64,000 nt of DNA from Xylanibacter ruminicola (GCF_900142525.1 NZ_FRBD01000021.1:31175-95174); one strand, 5' to 3'. Counted from the stretch's first letter, positions 51,653 through 61,501 are shown. Notes: generated by a model from the letters alone, not told the origin. Program-made: numbers and translations.

Positions 51653-54271
51653 ATGGCAAAAGAAGGCAAGGAACTAACTCCGATGATGAAACAGTTCTTC
51701 GATTTGAAGGCGAAACATCCTGATGCAGTCATGCTGTTCAGGTGTGGCGACTTCTATGAGACCTATTGCGAAGATGCCATCACTGCCTCAAAGATCCTAG
51801 GTATCACGCTGACTCATCGTAACAACGGTTACAACAAAGGCGATGAGATGGCCGGATTCCCACATCACGCCCTCGACACCTATCTGCCAAAACTGATTCG
51901 TGCTGGCAAACGTGTGGCCATCTGCGACCAACTGGAAGATCCCAAACTCACCAAAAAACTTGTAAAGCGAGGCATCACTGAGCTTGTTACACCAGGTGTG
52001 GCTCTGAGCGATAACGTGCTGAACTACAAGGAGAACAACTTCCTGGCTGCTATCCACTTTGGCAAGTCTAGCTTTGGAGTGGCCTTCCTCGACATCTCTA
52101 CTGGCGAGTTCCTGACTGGTGAGGGAACGGCTGACTATGTAGAGAAGCTTCTTGGCAATTTTTCGCCAAAGGAGGTGCTCTTCGACAGAAACAAGAAACA
52201 GGAATTTGAGCGTAACTTCGGCACTAAATACTTTACCTTCCAATTGGATGATTGGGTGTTTACAGAGCAGACTTCGAAGCAGAAGCTGTTGCACCACTTT
52301 AAGGTGAAGAACTTGAAGGGCTTTGGTGTAGACCATCTGCAATCAGGCGTCATCGCTGCAGGAGCCATTCTGCAGTATCTGGAACAGACCCAGCACACAC
52401 AGATAGGTCATATCACTTCGATATCGCGTATCGAGGAAGATAAATATGTGCGACTGGATAAGTTCACCATCCGCAGTTTGGAGTTGGTACACCCCATGCA
52501 GGATGATGGTAAGTCGCTACTCGATGTCATCGATAAGACCGTAAGCCCCATGGGTGGGCGATTGCTTCGCCGCTGGTTGGTATTCCCATTGAAGGACGAA
52601 AAGCCCATCAACGAGCGCCTCGACGTAGTAGAGTACTACTATCGCGAGCCAGAGTTCCGTGAGTGTATCGACGATCAGATACATCGCATAGGCGATTTGG
52701 AGCGCATCATATCTAAGGCTGCTGTAGGCAGGGTTTCGCCTCGCGAGGTGGTCCAGCTTAAGACAGCCCTGCAAGCTATCCAGCCCATCAAGACGGCTTG
52801 TCTTTATGCCAAGAACGAAACGCTGAATCGCATTGGCGAGCAGCTGAATCTTTGTGATTCATTGAGAGATCGCATCGAGAAAGAAATCCAGAACGATCCT
52901 CCACAGCTGGTGGCCAAGGGAGGTGTGATTCGCGATGGTGTGAATGCAGAACTTGATGAACTCCGCCAGATAGCCTATTCAGGCAAGGATTATCTCTTGA
53001 AGATACAGGAGCGCGAGGCTGCTGAGACGGGCATCCAGAGCCTTAAGATAGGATATAACAACGTGTTTGGCTATTATCTGGAGGTACGCAATACCTACAA
53101 GGAGTTAGTTCCACCAGAGTGGGTACGCAAGCAGACTTTGGCTAATGCAGAGCGTTATATCACGCAAGAGTTGAAGGAGTATGAAGAGAAGATTCTTGGA
53201 GCAGAAGATAAGATTCTGAGTCTGGAGGCTAAGCTCTTCAACGACCTCGTGATGGCTATGCAGGAGTTTATCCCACAGATACAGATTAATGCCAACATTG
53301 TAGCTCGTTTGGATTGCTTGCTGAGCTTTGCCAAGGTGGCTGAGGAGAACAAGTATATCCGTCCTGTTATCGACTCTACCGAGGTCATCGATATCAAACA
53401 AGGTCGCCACCCAGTTATCGAACAGGAGCTGCCTCTTGGCGAATACTATGTGCCCAACGACATTCTGCTCGACAACGAGCGCCAACAGATTATCATCATC
53501 ACAGGTCCTAATATGGCTGGTAAATCGGCTCTGTTGCGTCAAACGGCTTTGATAGTACTGATGGCTCAAATAGGTTGCTTTGTGCCCGCAGAGGCCGCCA
53601 GAATCGGTCTGGTGGATAAAATCTTCACTCGTGTGGGTGCTTCAGATAACATTTCGCTTGGTGAATCAACCTTTATGGTAGAGATGACAGAGGCTTCGAA
53701 CATTCTTAATAACGTATCATCGCGCTCGTTTGTGCTCTTCGATGAGTTAGGTCGAGGCACAAGTACTTACGATGGTATATCTATCGCTTGGGCCATCGTG
53801 GAGTATCTGCATGAGAATGCCAAAGGCCATCCACGCACACTCTTCGCTACCCACTACCACGAGTTGAACGAGATGGAGAAGAACTTCAGTCGCATAAAAA
53901 ACTATAATGTGAGTGTAAAAGAGGTTGATGGCAAGGTGATTTTCCTCCGCAAGCTGGAACGTGGAGGCTCAGAGCACTCGTTTGGTATCCATGTGGCAGA
54001 GATTGCTGGTATGCCCCGATCTATAGTAAAGCGCGCCAACGTTATATTAAAGCAGCTTGAAAGCGATAACGCCCAAGTAGGCACAGTAGGCAAGCCAACC
54101 AAGGAGATAGCCAATTCTCGCGAAGGCATGCAGCTAAGCTTCTTCCAGCTCGACGACCCCGTGCTTTGTCAGGTGCGCGATGAAATTCTTGGTATCGATG
54201 TGAATAACCTGACGCCACTCGAAGCGCTCAACAAACTCAACGATATCAAGAAAATCGTCTCAGGAAAATGA
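51653..54271 (+). CDS. mutS: DNA mismatch repair protein MutS
   Basis: An 872-residue MutS1. The mismatch-reading Phe-x-Glu is in [15 protein letters not shown] near residue 31. The C-terminal ATPase has Walker [15 protein letters not shown] near 619, the N-loop [20 protein letters not shown], Walker [16 protein letters not shown] near 697 and the ATHYHEL switch. It detects mispairs and recruits MutL. Full length. Confidence 0.96.
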   Translation: MAKEGKELTPMMKQFFDLKAKHPDAVMLFRCGDFYETYCEDAITASKILGITLTHRNNGYNKGDEMAGFPHHALDTYLPKLIRAGKRVAICDQLEDPKLTKKLVKRGITELVTPGVALSDNVLNYKENNFLAAIHFGKSSFGVAFLDISTGEFLTGEGTADYVEKLLGNFSPKEVLFDRNKKQEFERNFGTKYFTFQLDDWVFTEQTSKQKLLHHFKVKNLKGFGVDHLQSGVIAAGAILQYLEQTQHTQIGHITSISRIEEDKYVRLDKFTIRSLELVHPMQDDGKSLLDVIDKTVSPMGGRLLRRWLVFPLKDEKPINERLDVVEYYYREPEFRECIDDQIHRIGDLERIISKAAVGRVSPREVVQLKTALQAIQPIKTACLYAKNETLNRIGEQLNLCDSLRDRIEKEIQNDPPQLVAKGGVIRDGVNAELDELRQIAYSGKDYLLKIQEREAAETGIQSLKIGYNNVFGYYLEVRNTYKELVPPEWVRKQTLANAERYITQELKEYEEKILGAEDKILSLEAKLFNDLVMAMQEFIPQIQINANIVARLDCLLSFAKVAEENKYIRPVIDSTEVIDIKQGRHPVIEQELPLGEYYVPNDILLDNERQQIIIITGPNMAGKSALLRQTALIVLMAQIGCFVPAEAARIGLVDKIFTRVGASDNISLGESTFMVEMTEASNILNNVSSRSFVLFDELGRGTSTYDGISIAWAIVEYLHENAKGHPRTLFATHYHELNEMEKNFSRIKNYNVSVKEVDGKVIFLRKLERGGSEHSFGIHVAEIAGMPRSIVKRANVILKQLESDNAQVGTVGKPTKEIANSREGMQLSFFQLDDPVLCQVRDEILGIDVNNLTPLEALNKLNDIKKIVSGK

Positions 54272-54318
54272 ATACCTCTTTTTAGGTATTTCGATAGTTA
54301 ATAAAGATATAATGTGCG

Positions 54319-54346
54319 TTTGATTCATTTTTTATGCATAACTTTG
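54319..54346 (+). promoter_or_regulatory. Promoter of the TonB receptor-HMA operon
   Basis: TTTG (54319-54322), 16 bases, TAACTTTG (54339-54346). The receptor ATG follows 8 bases after the box, predicting a 5' leader of only a few bases. Confidence 0.6.
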
Positions 54347-54354
54347 CAGCCGAA

Positions 54355-56337
54355 ATGAAGAAAAAAAGATACTATACTGGACTGATAGCCACAACAATAG
54401 TTACTTGTGGAGTTTATGGTCAAAGCACTATAAACACAGATTCTCTGAAGATGCTCGAAGGCGATCATCTGCAAGAGGTGCAGGTAATGGCACACGGTCA
54501 TCAGCATGCCAAAACAAGAGGCTTAGCCAATACTGACCTTATCGGTAGTGGCGATTTGCTTCGTGCTGCCTGCTGTAACTTAGGCGAGAGTTTTACAACC
54601 AATCCATCGGTAGATGTAAACTATGCCGATGCAGCTACTGGTGCGCAACAGATTAAACTGTTGGGACTGAACGGCACCTATGTGCAGATGCTGACAGAGA
54701 ATATCCCCAACTATCGCGGTGCGGCTGCCCCATTCTCGTTAAGTTATATCCCAGGCCCATGGATGCAGAGTATTCAGGTTTCGAAAGGAGCCTCGTCGGT
54801 TAAGAACGGCTATGAATCGATCACCGGTCAAATTAACGTAGAGTTCAAAAAGCCGCAGGCCACACCTTTTGCCGACGCGAACCTATATTATAATACAAAA
54901 GGGAAACTGGAGGCTAACCTTGGTGCAAACCTCAAGCTCTCCAACCGCTGGAGCACAGCCCTGTTAGGGCACTACGAAATACTCGACAAGGCACACGATG
55001 AGAACAACGATGGTTTTGCGGATATGCCGAAAGTACGCCAAGGCTCGCTGATGAGCCGTTGGGCCTACATGAGCGATGGTTATATCTTCCAGGCAGCTAT
55101 CAAGGGGCTGAAAGAACATCGTGAGAGCGGCCAAATCGGACATCACTCTGCCGCCGTGCATCCTTATCTCATCGACATCACCAACGAACGCTATGAGGCC
55201 TTCGCCAAGAATGCCTTTATCCTCGACCCAGAGCATGGCTCGAACATCGCCTTGATTCTATCGGGGGCGCTACACCACCAAAATGCACTCTATGGTCATA
55301 AACAATACAATACCGACCAGCGCAACGGCTATGCCTCGCTGATGTTTGAAACAGATTTTGATGAGCACAATAGTATTTCTACAGGTATAAGTCTGAACCA
55401 CGATCGTTTTGATATCGACGAAACCACACCTGGCATCTATGCCCAATACACTTATAAGATAGGTGAACAGTTTACCTTAATGGGCGGATTGCGCTGGGAT
55501 CACAGCAACATCTATGGTGGTTTCCTAACGCCACGCATGCATCTGAAATACTCACCTAACGACATTCTGACGCTGCGTGGTTCTATCGGAAAAGGCTATC
55601 GCACCAACCATGTGATGGCAGAATACAACTACCTGCTGGCCAGCAGTCGACAGATCATCATCGATAACAATCTCGACCAGGAAGAGGTATGGAACTATGG
55701 TCTGAGTGCTGCACTCAGCATCCCTATTGGCGAGCGCAAACTGGAACTGAATGCTGAGTATTACTATACCACATTCCAGCACCAGTTGCTAGTTGATATG
55801 GATAGCAATCCCCATGCGATACACTTCACCAACCTAGCAGGCGACAGCTACTCACACACCTGGCAGATAGAAGCTACATACCCGCTATTCGATGGCTTTA
55901 CTATGACAGCCACCTATCGTCGCAACAACGTAAAATCAACATATAGCGGTGTGCTACGCGAAAAGCCGCTCACCAACCGCTACAAAGGGCTTATCACAGC
56001 CCAGTTTAAGCCAGGCTTAGGCAAATGGCAGTTTGATGCCACGCTGCAACTGAATGGTGGTGGACGAATGCCTGATACTTACACAATCAACAACGGACAG
56101 CCTGCATGGGAGAGCAGTTATAAGGGTTACGAACAACTAAATGCACAGGTAACCCGATTCTTCCGTCACTGGAGCATCTATGCCGGTGGCGAGAATATCA
56201 CAGGTCGCCAACAGCAGTATCCTATCATTGCTGCCAGCGATCCATGGGGCCAGAACTTTGATGCCACCATGGTATGGGGCCCTATGCATGGAGCCATTTA
56301 TTATATCGGTATAAGATTAAATTGGATTAAATTATAA
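54355..56337 (+). CDS. TonB-dependent receptor, probable metal uptake
   Basis: A 660-residue outer-membrane receptor. ATG 54355 gives a signal peptide (KKKRYYTGLIATTIVTCGVYGQ); the open frame 7 codons longer starts inside the promoter. The plug domain spans about residues 50-180 (VKNGYESITGQINVEFKKPQ) and the barrel ends IRLNWIKL. A His-rich stretch (HGHQHAKTRG) near residue 45 and the HMA-domain gene 5 bases downstream suggest a metal ion or metal complex as ligand. This is inference from context. Confidence 0.87.
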   Translation: MKKKRYYTGLIATTIVTCGVYGQSTINTDSLKMLEGDHLQEVQVMAHGHQHAKTRGLANTDLIGSGDLLRAACCNLGESFTTNPSVDVNYADAATGAQQIKLLGLNGTYVQMLTENIPNYRGAAAPFSLSYIPGPWMQSIQVSKGASSVKNGYESITGQINVEFKKPQATPFADANLYYNTKGKLEANLGANLKLSNRWSTALLGHYEILDKAHDENNDGFADMPKVRQGSLMSRWAYMSDGYIFQAAIKGLKEHRESGQIGHHSAAVHPYLIDITNERYEAFAKNAFILDPEHGSNIALILSGALHHQNALYGHKQYNTDQRNGYASLMFETDFDEHNSISTGISLNHDRFDIDETTPGIYAQYTYKIGEQFTLMGGLRWDHSNIYGGFLTPRMHLKYSPNDILTLRGSIGKGYRTNHVMAEYNYLLASSRQIIIDNNLDQEEVWNYGLSAALSIPIGERKLELNAEYYYTTFQHQLLVDMDSNPHAIHFTNLAGDSYSHTWQIEATYPLFDGFTMTATYRRNNVKSTYSGVLREKPLTNRYKGLITAQFKPGLGKWQFDATLQLNGGGRMPDTYTINNGQPAWESSYKGYEQLNAQVTRFFRHWSIYAGGENITGRQQQYPIIAASDPWGQNFDATMVWGPMHGAIYYIGIRLNWIKL

Positions 56338-56342
56338 GCATT

Positions 56343-56672
56343 ATGAGAACAAAATTGTTATTTATCGCATTAGCATTCGTAAGCGTATGCTTTGCAAAGA
56401 ACATCAAAACTGTAGTATTTACCACCAACCCACAGATGCACTGCAACAACTGTGAGAAGAAAATTAAAGAGAACATCCGCTTTGAAAAGGGCGTTAAAAG
56501 CATTAAGACCAGTCTTGACACAAAAACGGTAACCATCGAGTACGATGCCGACAAGACTACCATAGCCGACATCATCAAAGGCTTTGAGAAAATCAAATAC
56601 GAGGCCAAAGAGGTGAAAGAAAACCCCAAGAAGGTAGATGCGACAACATCCGCCACAACAGTTTCAAAATAA
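56343..56672 (+). CDS. Secreted heavy-metal-associated (HMA) domain protein
   Basis: A 109-residue protein with a signal peptide (KLLFIALAFVSVCFA) and one HMA domain: NPQMHCNNCEKKIKENI carries the CxxC metal site, here CNNC near residue 36, and TVTIEYDADKTTIADIIKG completes the ferredoxin-like fold. It would bind Cu+ or a similar soft metal in the periplasm, receiving it from or guarding against metal entering by the upstream receptor (inference). A hydrophilic tail of about 25 residues follows the domain. Confidence 0.85.
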   Translation: MRTKLLFIALAFVSVCFAKNIKTVVFTTNPQMHCNNCEKKIKENIRFEKGVKSIKTSLDTKTVTIEYDADKTTIADIIKGFEKIKYEAKEVKENPKKVDATTSATTVSK

Positions 56673-56716
56673 ATTGCAACGACCTATTATAAGTCGAAAG
56701 ATCATCTCAATAAAAG

Positions 56717-56744
56717 AGCCGCAATCCTTACAAGGGTTGCGGCT
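56717..56744. terminator. Terminator between the HMA and beta-barrel genes
   Basis: A 13-bp stem (AGCCGCAATCCTT / AAGGGTTGCGGCT, one G-T pair) with a two-base loop, flanked by an A-rich 5' side and a T-rich 3' side, so it can serve both convergent transcripts. Confidence 0.85.
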
Positions 56745-56768
56745 TATATTGTTTTGTAATAGATTCAA

Positions 56769-57389
56769 TTACAGTCCGAACTTATAACCAATAGTGAATT
56801 GGAATACGCTGTTCTTGGTACCATCTCCGCCTGAGATAGATAAAGCATTTGTTAAACCTGCATTATAACGAAAATCTAACTGAACATTATTGAAATCATA
56901 CGAGATACCAATGGGAATAGAAAGATCGAACTTATTGATCGTTACATCCATTCCTGCTGTTTCGTACGACTCCTTCAGTCCTACTTCAGCTGATGCACCA
57001 TTGGCGCTAATCTTGACCTTGTCGTTAATCATAAATCCTGGCTGCAAACCTATTTTTATTGCCAACTTATCAGTAGCACGATAAGATGCAATAACAGGTA
57101 TGTTGATGTAGTCCATCTTGATAGTTCCGTCGATACCTTGAAATTTAGCTTTACATCCCTGCTGAGAATACATTGCGCCAAATGATAACGCCATCTTTGG
57201 TGAAGCTACATAGCCGAATTCTCCTCCTACAGTTAATGCAGAACGGATTTTGGCTTCGCTGTCATTAGTCAATGTAGCGAGGTTAAGACCAGCTTTTGGC
57301 ATGAAGCTCCACTGGCCCACGCCATTCTGTGCAAAGGTGCACAAAGAGGTTGCCAATAATACAACCACTGATAGAATTTTCTTTTTCAT
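56769..57389 (-). CDS. Outer membrane beta-barrel protein
   Basis: A 206-residue protein with a signal peptide (KKKILSVVVLLATSLCTFAQ) and alternating amphipathic strands typical of small porin-like barrels (PF13568-like family of Bacteroidetes), ending FTIGYKFGL with an aromatic-rich terminal strand. GEFGYVASPKMALSFGAMYS and NNVQLDFRYNAGLTNAL are recurrent in the family. Ligand and role unknown. Confidence 0.85.
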   Translation of the reverse strand: MKKKILSVVVLLATSLCTFAQNGVGQWSFMPKAGLNLATLTNDSEAKIRSALTVGGEFGYVASPKMALSFGAMYSQQGCKAKFQGIDGTIKMDYINIPVIASYRATDKLAIKIGLQPGFMINDKVKISANGASAEVGLKESYETAGMDVTINKFDLSIPIGISYDFNNVQLDFRYNAGLTNALSISGGDGTKNSVFQFTIGYKFGL

Positions 57390-57449
57390 CTTTTTTTTTT
57401 AAGTAATTAATATAGTGTTACAAACACCTGATTCATACATTTGATGATG

Positions 57450-57457
57450 CAAAGGTA
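57450..57457 (-). promoter_or_regulatory. -7 box for the beta-barrel gene
   Basis: TACCTTTG on the minus strand, about 60 bases before the ATG at 57389. Confidence 0.6.
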
Positions 57458-57522
57458 ATGAATATTTTCTAAATAATAATGAACTAATTCAATTATTTTG
57501 TTATTTAATTCGTAATTGTGCA

Positions 57523-57963
57523 TCAATCAAAGTCCCAAACCGAAACATAATGATCAAACTTAATTCCCTCAATACTGCCATACTTTGCCAGCACCTCCAT
57601 AATCTCCTCCTGTCGTTTAGGCGAGATCATTATCTCACCATGATGAGCGCGATAATATTGACCATTGCCGCTACCAAACAGCGAGCTTACACTACGACGC
57701 GCCTCTGCCCTCATATAGCTTGGTATGTTACGATATAGCTGTGAAAAGCCCCATGCCTTCTGCACAAGCTTCTTCTCATTATAGCAGCGGCACTTACCAC
57801 CCTGCCAAGCTACAGGATACACAGCCTGACCTTTGTAGCAATTTTCTGCCTTCAGCAGTTTGGCCTGATAGTGCAGACACTTGTCCTTTTCAGCACAATC
57901 GCTGTTGAAACACAGCGCATATCCACTTGGGATATCCTTTACATTAAGTTTTATTTCTTTCAT
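57523..57963 (-). CDS. DUF6078 family protein
   Basis: A 146-residue protein with an N-terminal Cys cluster (CFNSDCAEKDKCLHYQ, then C and CRC) and a basic central part with FSQLYRNIPSYMRAEARRSV. It resembles DUF6078, a Bacteroides/Prevotella family without known function. Four or more Cys residues in the first 65 residues could bind zinc. It lies just outside the left inverted repeat of the vapE cassette, on the same strand as vapE. Confidence 0.65.
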   Translation of the reverse strand: MKEIKLNVKDIPSGYALCFNSDCAEKDKCLHYQAKLLKAENCYKGQAVYPVAWQGGKCRCYNEKKLVQKAWGFSQLYRNIPSYMRAEARRSVSSLFGSGNGQYYRAHHGEIMISPKRQEEIMEVLAKYGSIEGIKFDHYVSVWDFD

Positions 57964-57976
57964 TTAATTCTGTTTT

Positions 57977-58096
57977 TTAAAAAGTTATCAAAAAAAAACT
58001 CATCTCTCACTAAATCTCTCGAAACGCCCGTGTACAAAGGGTTTGAGAGGGGTGAGAGATTTTTGGAATCTCTCCCTAATCTCTCAACAATCCCTC
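57977..58096 (-). repeat. Left inverted repeat of the vapE cassette
   Basis: Read on the minus strand it begins GAGGGATTGTTGAGAGATTA. Two exact blocks are shared with the right repeat in inverted orientation: 21 bases (58066-58086 with 59479-59499) and 22 bases (57999-58020 with 59545-59566). It overlaps the last two bases of the vapE stop codon and contains a GAGAGATT/AATCTCTC hairpin that could end vapE transcription. Confidence 0.85.
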
Positions 58097-59309
58097 AAGC
58101 AACCCTCACAGGAATCACATCGTAGTAAGAGATATGTGCCTTCTCTTTGAACTTAAAGCCCAGAGCCTTGATAGTTTTACCAAGTCGCACTTTATTACCT
58201 ACGGTGTTTGGCAGCGAAGGATAGCTCTTACGCATCATCTCAATCATCTGGTCGCAGTTCATAGTCTTTGCCACCTCGCCCTCTTCAGGCTGACGGAAAC
58301 AAGCCACAAACATCTCTCCAAGGTCCTTCTGCTCCATAAACTCCTGATTAAGCTGCTGGATACGGGCCACCTCATCGTTCGAGAACCAGTAGGGCGATTT
58401 CAGTTCTCGCAGCTCATAAACCACCTGAGCATAAAGCTGTCCGTAGTCGATGTCGCCCTCATTATTCACCAACAGTCCGTCGGGTATCTCAATACAGATG
58501 TATCGACGGCTACCAGTTGGGTCAGTCAGCGGGTGAGGATTGTTGGTGGTAGCCACAAACGATGCATATCGGGGGCGATCCTCCTGAGTACGGCCAAATA
58601 TAGGTCGACCGTTCACCTTACTTACTGACAGCGTCTGCTTCAGCTTGGCGTGCTGAGAGTGGCCGATGGCCTCGAGCTCATCGAGATTCACGATGAGGTT
58701 GTTAGTAAGCGCCATCTCTTTGTCGAACTTGTTGCCAAGGTTCAGATGGTCAAGATAATACTGTCGCAGCTGCAGAGGCAGCAGTCGTCGCACAAAAGTG
58801 GTCTTTCCACAACCCTGATGGCCAATAAATGTTGGCACACACTCGTTGCCGTGCAGCATATCCATCTGCAGCCAGTGGGCTACGGCCGATCGGAGCCAGA
58901 TGGTGAGATAGTTCAGCTGCTCAGAGCTGATGCCAGGGATGCGAGCAAAAACCTTTGCGATATGGTTCTGTCCGTCCCATTCGGGTAGATTAGTCAGGAA
59001 TGCCTGCACTGGATTGTATTCAGGCACTTCCTCAGATTCCACATACTCCGTAATCTCTGTTTTAGGACTACCCTTTTCCAGAATCTGCTCGCGCTTGGCA
59101 CGAATCACGATACTGTTCAGGGCCGCCTTTGTCAGAGGACGGAATACATCACACTCGGTTTCGTCGTTAGACTTAACCGCAAACTCTACCTTTCCGTTCA
59201 GAGTGTTTCGACGGAAGCGGTAGTTCTCCATGAGGAACAGCTCGATTGCGAGCGTTACCTCCTGTGAGGCACAGGATGCCCCACACGTCATTTTACCGTT
59301 TTCTTTCAT
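58095..59309 (-). CDS. VapE-like P-loop ATPase (virulence-associated E family)
   Basis: A 404-residue protein from ATG 59309 (the upstream frame crosses the promoter). An N-terminal region of about 110 residues precedes the VapE ATPase domain: Walker A FIGHQGCGKTTFVRRLLP near residue 175, Walker B LIVNLDELEAIG near 208, FVATTNNPHPLTDPTGSRRY near 250 with the arginine finger. VapE relatives are primase-helicase-type ATPases of phages, satellites and islands. Here no primase, integrase or phage gene is adjacent. The gene is bracketed by long inverted repeats. Confidence 0.85.
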   Translation of the reverse strand: MKENGKMTCGASCASQEVTLAIELFLMENYRFRRNTLNGKVEFAVKSNDETECDVFRPLTKAALNSIVIRAKREQILEKGSPKTEITEYVESEEVPEYNPVQAFLTNLPEWDGQNHIAKVFARIPGISSEQLNYLTIWLRSAVAHWLQMDMLHGNECVPTFIGHQGCGKTTFVRRLLPLQLRQYYLDHLNLGNKFDKEMALTNNLIVNLDELEAIGHSQHAKLKQTLSVSKVNGRPIFGRTQEDRPRYASFVATTNNPHPLTDPTGSRRYICIEIPDGLLVNNEGDIDYGQLYAQVVYELRELKSPYWFSNDEVARIQQLNQEFMEQKDLGEMFVACFRQPEEGEVAKTMNCDQMIEMMRKSYPSLPNTVGNKVRLGKTIKALGFKFKEKAHISYYDVIPVRVA

Positions 59310-59359
59310 TTTGTAAAGCCTATGATTGGTGCGCTTTCCACAGCGTACGTTTCGTGGTG

Positions 59360-59367
59360 CAAAGATA
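59360..59367 (-). promoter_or_regulatory. -7 box of vapE
   Basis: TATCTTTG on the minus strand, followed by CACC, about 50 bases before the vapE ATG at 59309. Confidence 0.65.
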
Positions 59368-59456
59368 CAAAAAAAAATTGCGGTTTGCAAATTTTTCGGC
59401 CATTATTTCCCATTTTTTCTTCAAATGTTAAAATCTGGCTGAGGGGTATTTTCATG

Positions 59457-59594
59457 GAGGGATTATGTGAGAGATTTATGAGAGATTAGGGAGAGATTCT
59501 GAAAATCTCTCATGCCTCGAATCCCCAGTGTTTATGCGGGTTTTGAGAGATTTAGTGAGAGATGAGAGATTTTTCAATAAAACTTTTTAAAAAC
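59457..59594 (+). repeat. Right inverted repeat of the vapE cassette
   Basis: Begins GAGGGATTATGTGAGAGATT and ends near AACTTTTTAAAA. It repeats, in inverted order, the sequence at 57977-58096, with an 11-base AAAATCTCTCA block and two longer exact blocks shared. One extra GAGAGATTTA unit is present near the outer start. It lies 90 bases upstream of the vapE promoter. Confidence 0.85.
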
Positions 59595-59639
59595 GCATTA
59601 ATAATACCACAAAATATGCCTAAAAAAGAACCCAAAATT

Positions 59640-59720
59640 TTCCCAATTAGGGAAAAATTGATTCCCAACTAGGGAACACCATTTTCCCACCTTGGGAACG
59701 TTTTATTCCCTTACTGGGAA
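59640..59720. repeat. 22-bp-period palindrome array, four units
   Basis: TTCCCAATTAGGGAA (59640), TTCCCAACTAGGGAA (59662), TTCCCACCTTGGGAA (59684) and TTCCCTTACTGGGAA (59706): 15-bp units of TTCCC-N5-GGGAA starting exactly 22 bases apart. It lies in the 587-base spacer between vapE and the DUF1643 gene, 45 bases beyond the right cassette repeat. The rest of that spacer (59721-59896) holds no recognisable feature. Confidence 0.9.
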
Positions 59721-59896
59721 CAAAAAGTTGCAATATACTTCCTTCATCATTAAATTGCGAAAATCTTCGTTGCGATATTTTTCGTATAACAGAAAGGCAA
59801 TTCTTTTTTAATGCTTTAATAAAGAAGAAAGGGTCAGAGAACTTGACCACTTTCTCCGCCCCCTTTATTCATTAAACCTTTTCGCTTTTTAATATA

Positions 59897-60418
59897 TTAT
59901 TTCTTTATATACTCATATACATCAAAATCATTAATCCCCATAGAATAAGCTGCTCGAGATGGATGACGCGGATTTCCCAATTTTGTTGGTTCTCCAATTT
60001 GCTTCCATTTTGGATTTAATGGTTGAAGCAAATCAACAATATCTTTTAGACAATCTTTTAAATATGTTGTAGCGTTAATTGGATTTCCAAAAGCAAGCAC
60101 CACAACCGGATTTTTGTTATTTCCAATTATTTCTTTAATCTTTTGGAGATTTTTCTGATGCAACTTAAAATCTATATTATGAGGTAAAGCATAAGGATCT
60201 GTACTACGCAATGGATAGAGATTCATCATTGCAAATCCACAAAATCCATTGATATCTGCAAAGCGGATAACCTTTCGCATTGTTGGGTCTGCCTTTTCAT
60301 CTGTTGCTGTACTTGGATTTACACCAAAAACATAAAGCATGTTCTTTCCCTCTTTAATTAATGCATATCGGATGGAATCACCTTCTGCAACCATTTTTAT
60401 ATCATTATAGTTATTCAT
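59897..60418 (-). CDS. DUF1643 domain-containing protein
   Basis: A 173-residue protein. The DUF1643 pattern is clear: VFGVNPSTATDEKADPTMRK near residue 32, FAMMNLYPLRSTDP near 61, VLAFGNP near 107 and a C-terminal GNPRHPSR. The fold is thought to resemble uracil-DNA-glycosylase-like or nucleotide-binding proteins, but no activity is established. It starts 11 bases after the YD-repeat gene on the same strand, so the two probably share a transcript. Confidence 0.85.
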   Translation of the reverse strand: MNNYNDIKMVAEGDSIRYALIKEGKNMLYVFGVNPSTATDEKADPTMRKVIRFADINGFCGFAMMNLYPLRSTDPYALPHNIDFKLHQKNLQKIKEIIGNNKNPVVVLAFGNPINATTYLKDCLKDIVDLLQPLNPKWKQIGEPTKLGNPRHPSRAAYSMGINDFDVYEYIKK

Positions 60419-60429
60419 ATGAGACTTGT

Positions 60430-61425
60430 TTAAAAAAAAACACTTAAATCGTCTTGATTATACTTCTTATAATCATTCTCATTTTTAGCATATATATATT
60501 CTCTTTCTGTCCACGAGGTTAGATTATTATTAATATAAAATAGACTTTTTGTCCAATTCCCATAACTATCATATGTATACTGTGTAGTATAGACAATAAA
60601 AGGTTTGCTTGCACCATTTTTGAAATGACTCACTTTAATTAAATTCCCTTTGCTATCATAATTTAATACTACACTAAGTAATTTTTCTTTTTTACCATTA
60701 ATTCTTGATTCAAGTACGTTATCCATTTTAATAGGATGTTTATTATTATTAAGTATGCTAGTAGTTACATCCCAATAAAAACCTTTATTCTTACGAGTTG
60801 TTTCTTTTAATCCACTAATTATTTCTTCTTGTTCAAGTCCCTTTTCGCTATATGTCGATATTTTCTTTCCTCCATTAGTATAAGTATACACTATTCGTTC
60901 TATTTGTGCTTTTGGAGTATCTGAAATATTGTACACCTTAACTTCACTTATCTTTCCGTTAGTATTATACTCATATGCATACTCTTTAGCACTAGAGCCA
61001 TTTATACCAAGGTCTTTTTTACATATCATCTTCCCTTTTGAATTATACTCGTATTCGTACTTGTAAATACTAACAGTATCATTATTGCCACTATCACTAC
61101 AGTCAATGGCTATTTTGTTTATCAGATTTCCATATTTATCGTAAATGTATTTTTTAAAGGATGTTGGAGAATAAATTTGCTTGTCAAGATTACCATTGCT
61201 ATAAAAGCATTTACGAACATCTTTTGAACCTGTACGCCTAATCTCTCCGAATGCTTTTTCAAACGAGCAATCCTTTTCTACAACAACTGCTACTGGACCT
61301 TTCAAACCTAAGTCTTTTCTGTTTGTAAATTCTTCTTTTTCATCACAAATACCTTTTTGTGGGATAAATACAAGTACTGCTATCAGCAGCAAGTTGTACA
61401 GGATTGTTTTTTTGTTTCTTTTCAT
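60430..61425 (-). CDS. Secreted YD-repeat-like protein
   Basis: A 331-residue protein with a signal peptide (KTILYNLLLIAVLVFIPQKGIC). The body has repeated YEYNxxGK units (YKYEYEYNSKGKMICKK, YAYEYNTNGKISEVK, VVLNYDSKGNLIKVSHF, YTYDSYGNWTKSLFY), the pattern of RHS/YD-type repeats found in Bacteroidetes surface proteins. No toxin or cleavage domain is seen at the C-terminus. Base composition is more AT-rich than in the housekeeping genes, in keeping with an accessory locus. Confidence 0.75.
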   Translation of the reverse strand: MKRNKKTILYNLLLIAVLVFIPQKGICDEKEEFTNRKDLGLKGPVAVVVEKDCSFEKAFGEIRRTGSKDVRKCFYSNGNLDKQIYSPTSFKKYIYDKYGNLINKIAIDCSDSGNNDTVSIYKYEYEYNSKGKMICKKDLGINGSSAKEYAYEYNTNGKISEVKVYNISDTPKAQIERIVYTYTNGGKKISTYSEKGLEQEEIISGLKETTRKNKGFYWDVTTSILNNNKHPIKMDNVLESRINGKKEKLLSVVLNYDSKGNLIKVSHFKNGASKPFIVYTTQYTYDSYGNWTKSLFYINNNLTSWTEREYIYAKNENDYKKYNQDDLSVFF

Positions 61426-61501
61426 AACGCCTTAAATTTATAGTTTTACTTGAATTTGGTATTCGATCTTTGATACTCACTATAGTAGTAATAGTAAAAA
61501 T

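Noticed and set aside
59647..59850. 67-codon open frame on the minus strand in the vapE-DUF1643 spacer
   Set aside because: It reads through the 22-bp palindrome array, which explains its sequence; no start context or homology.
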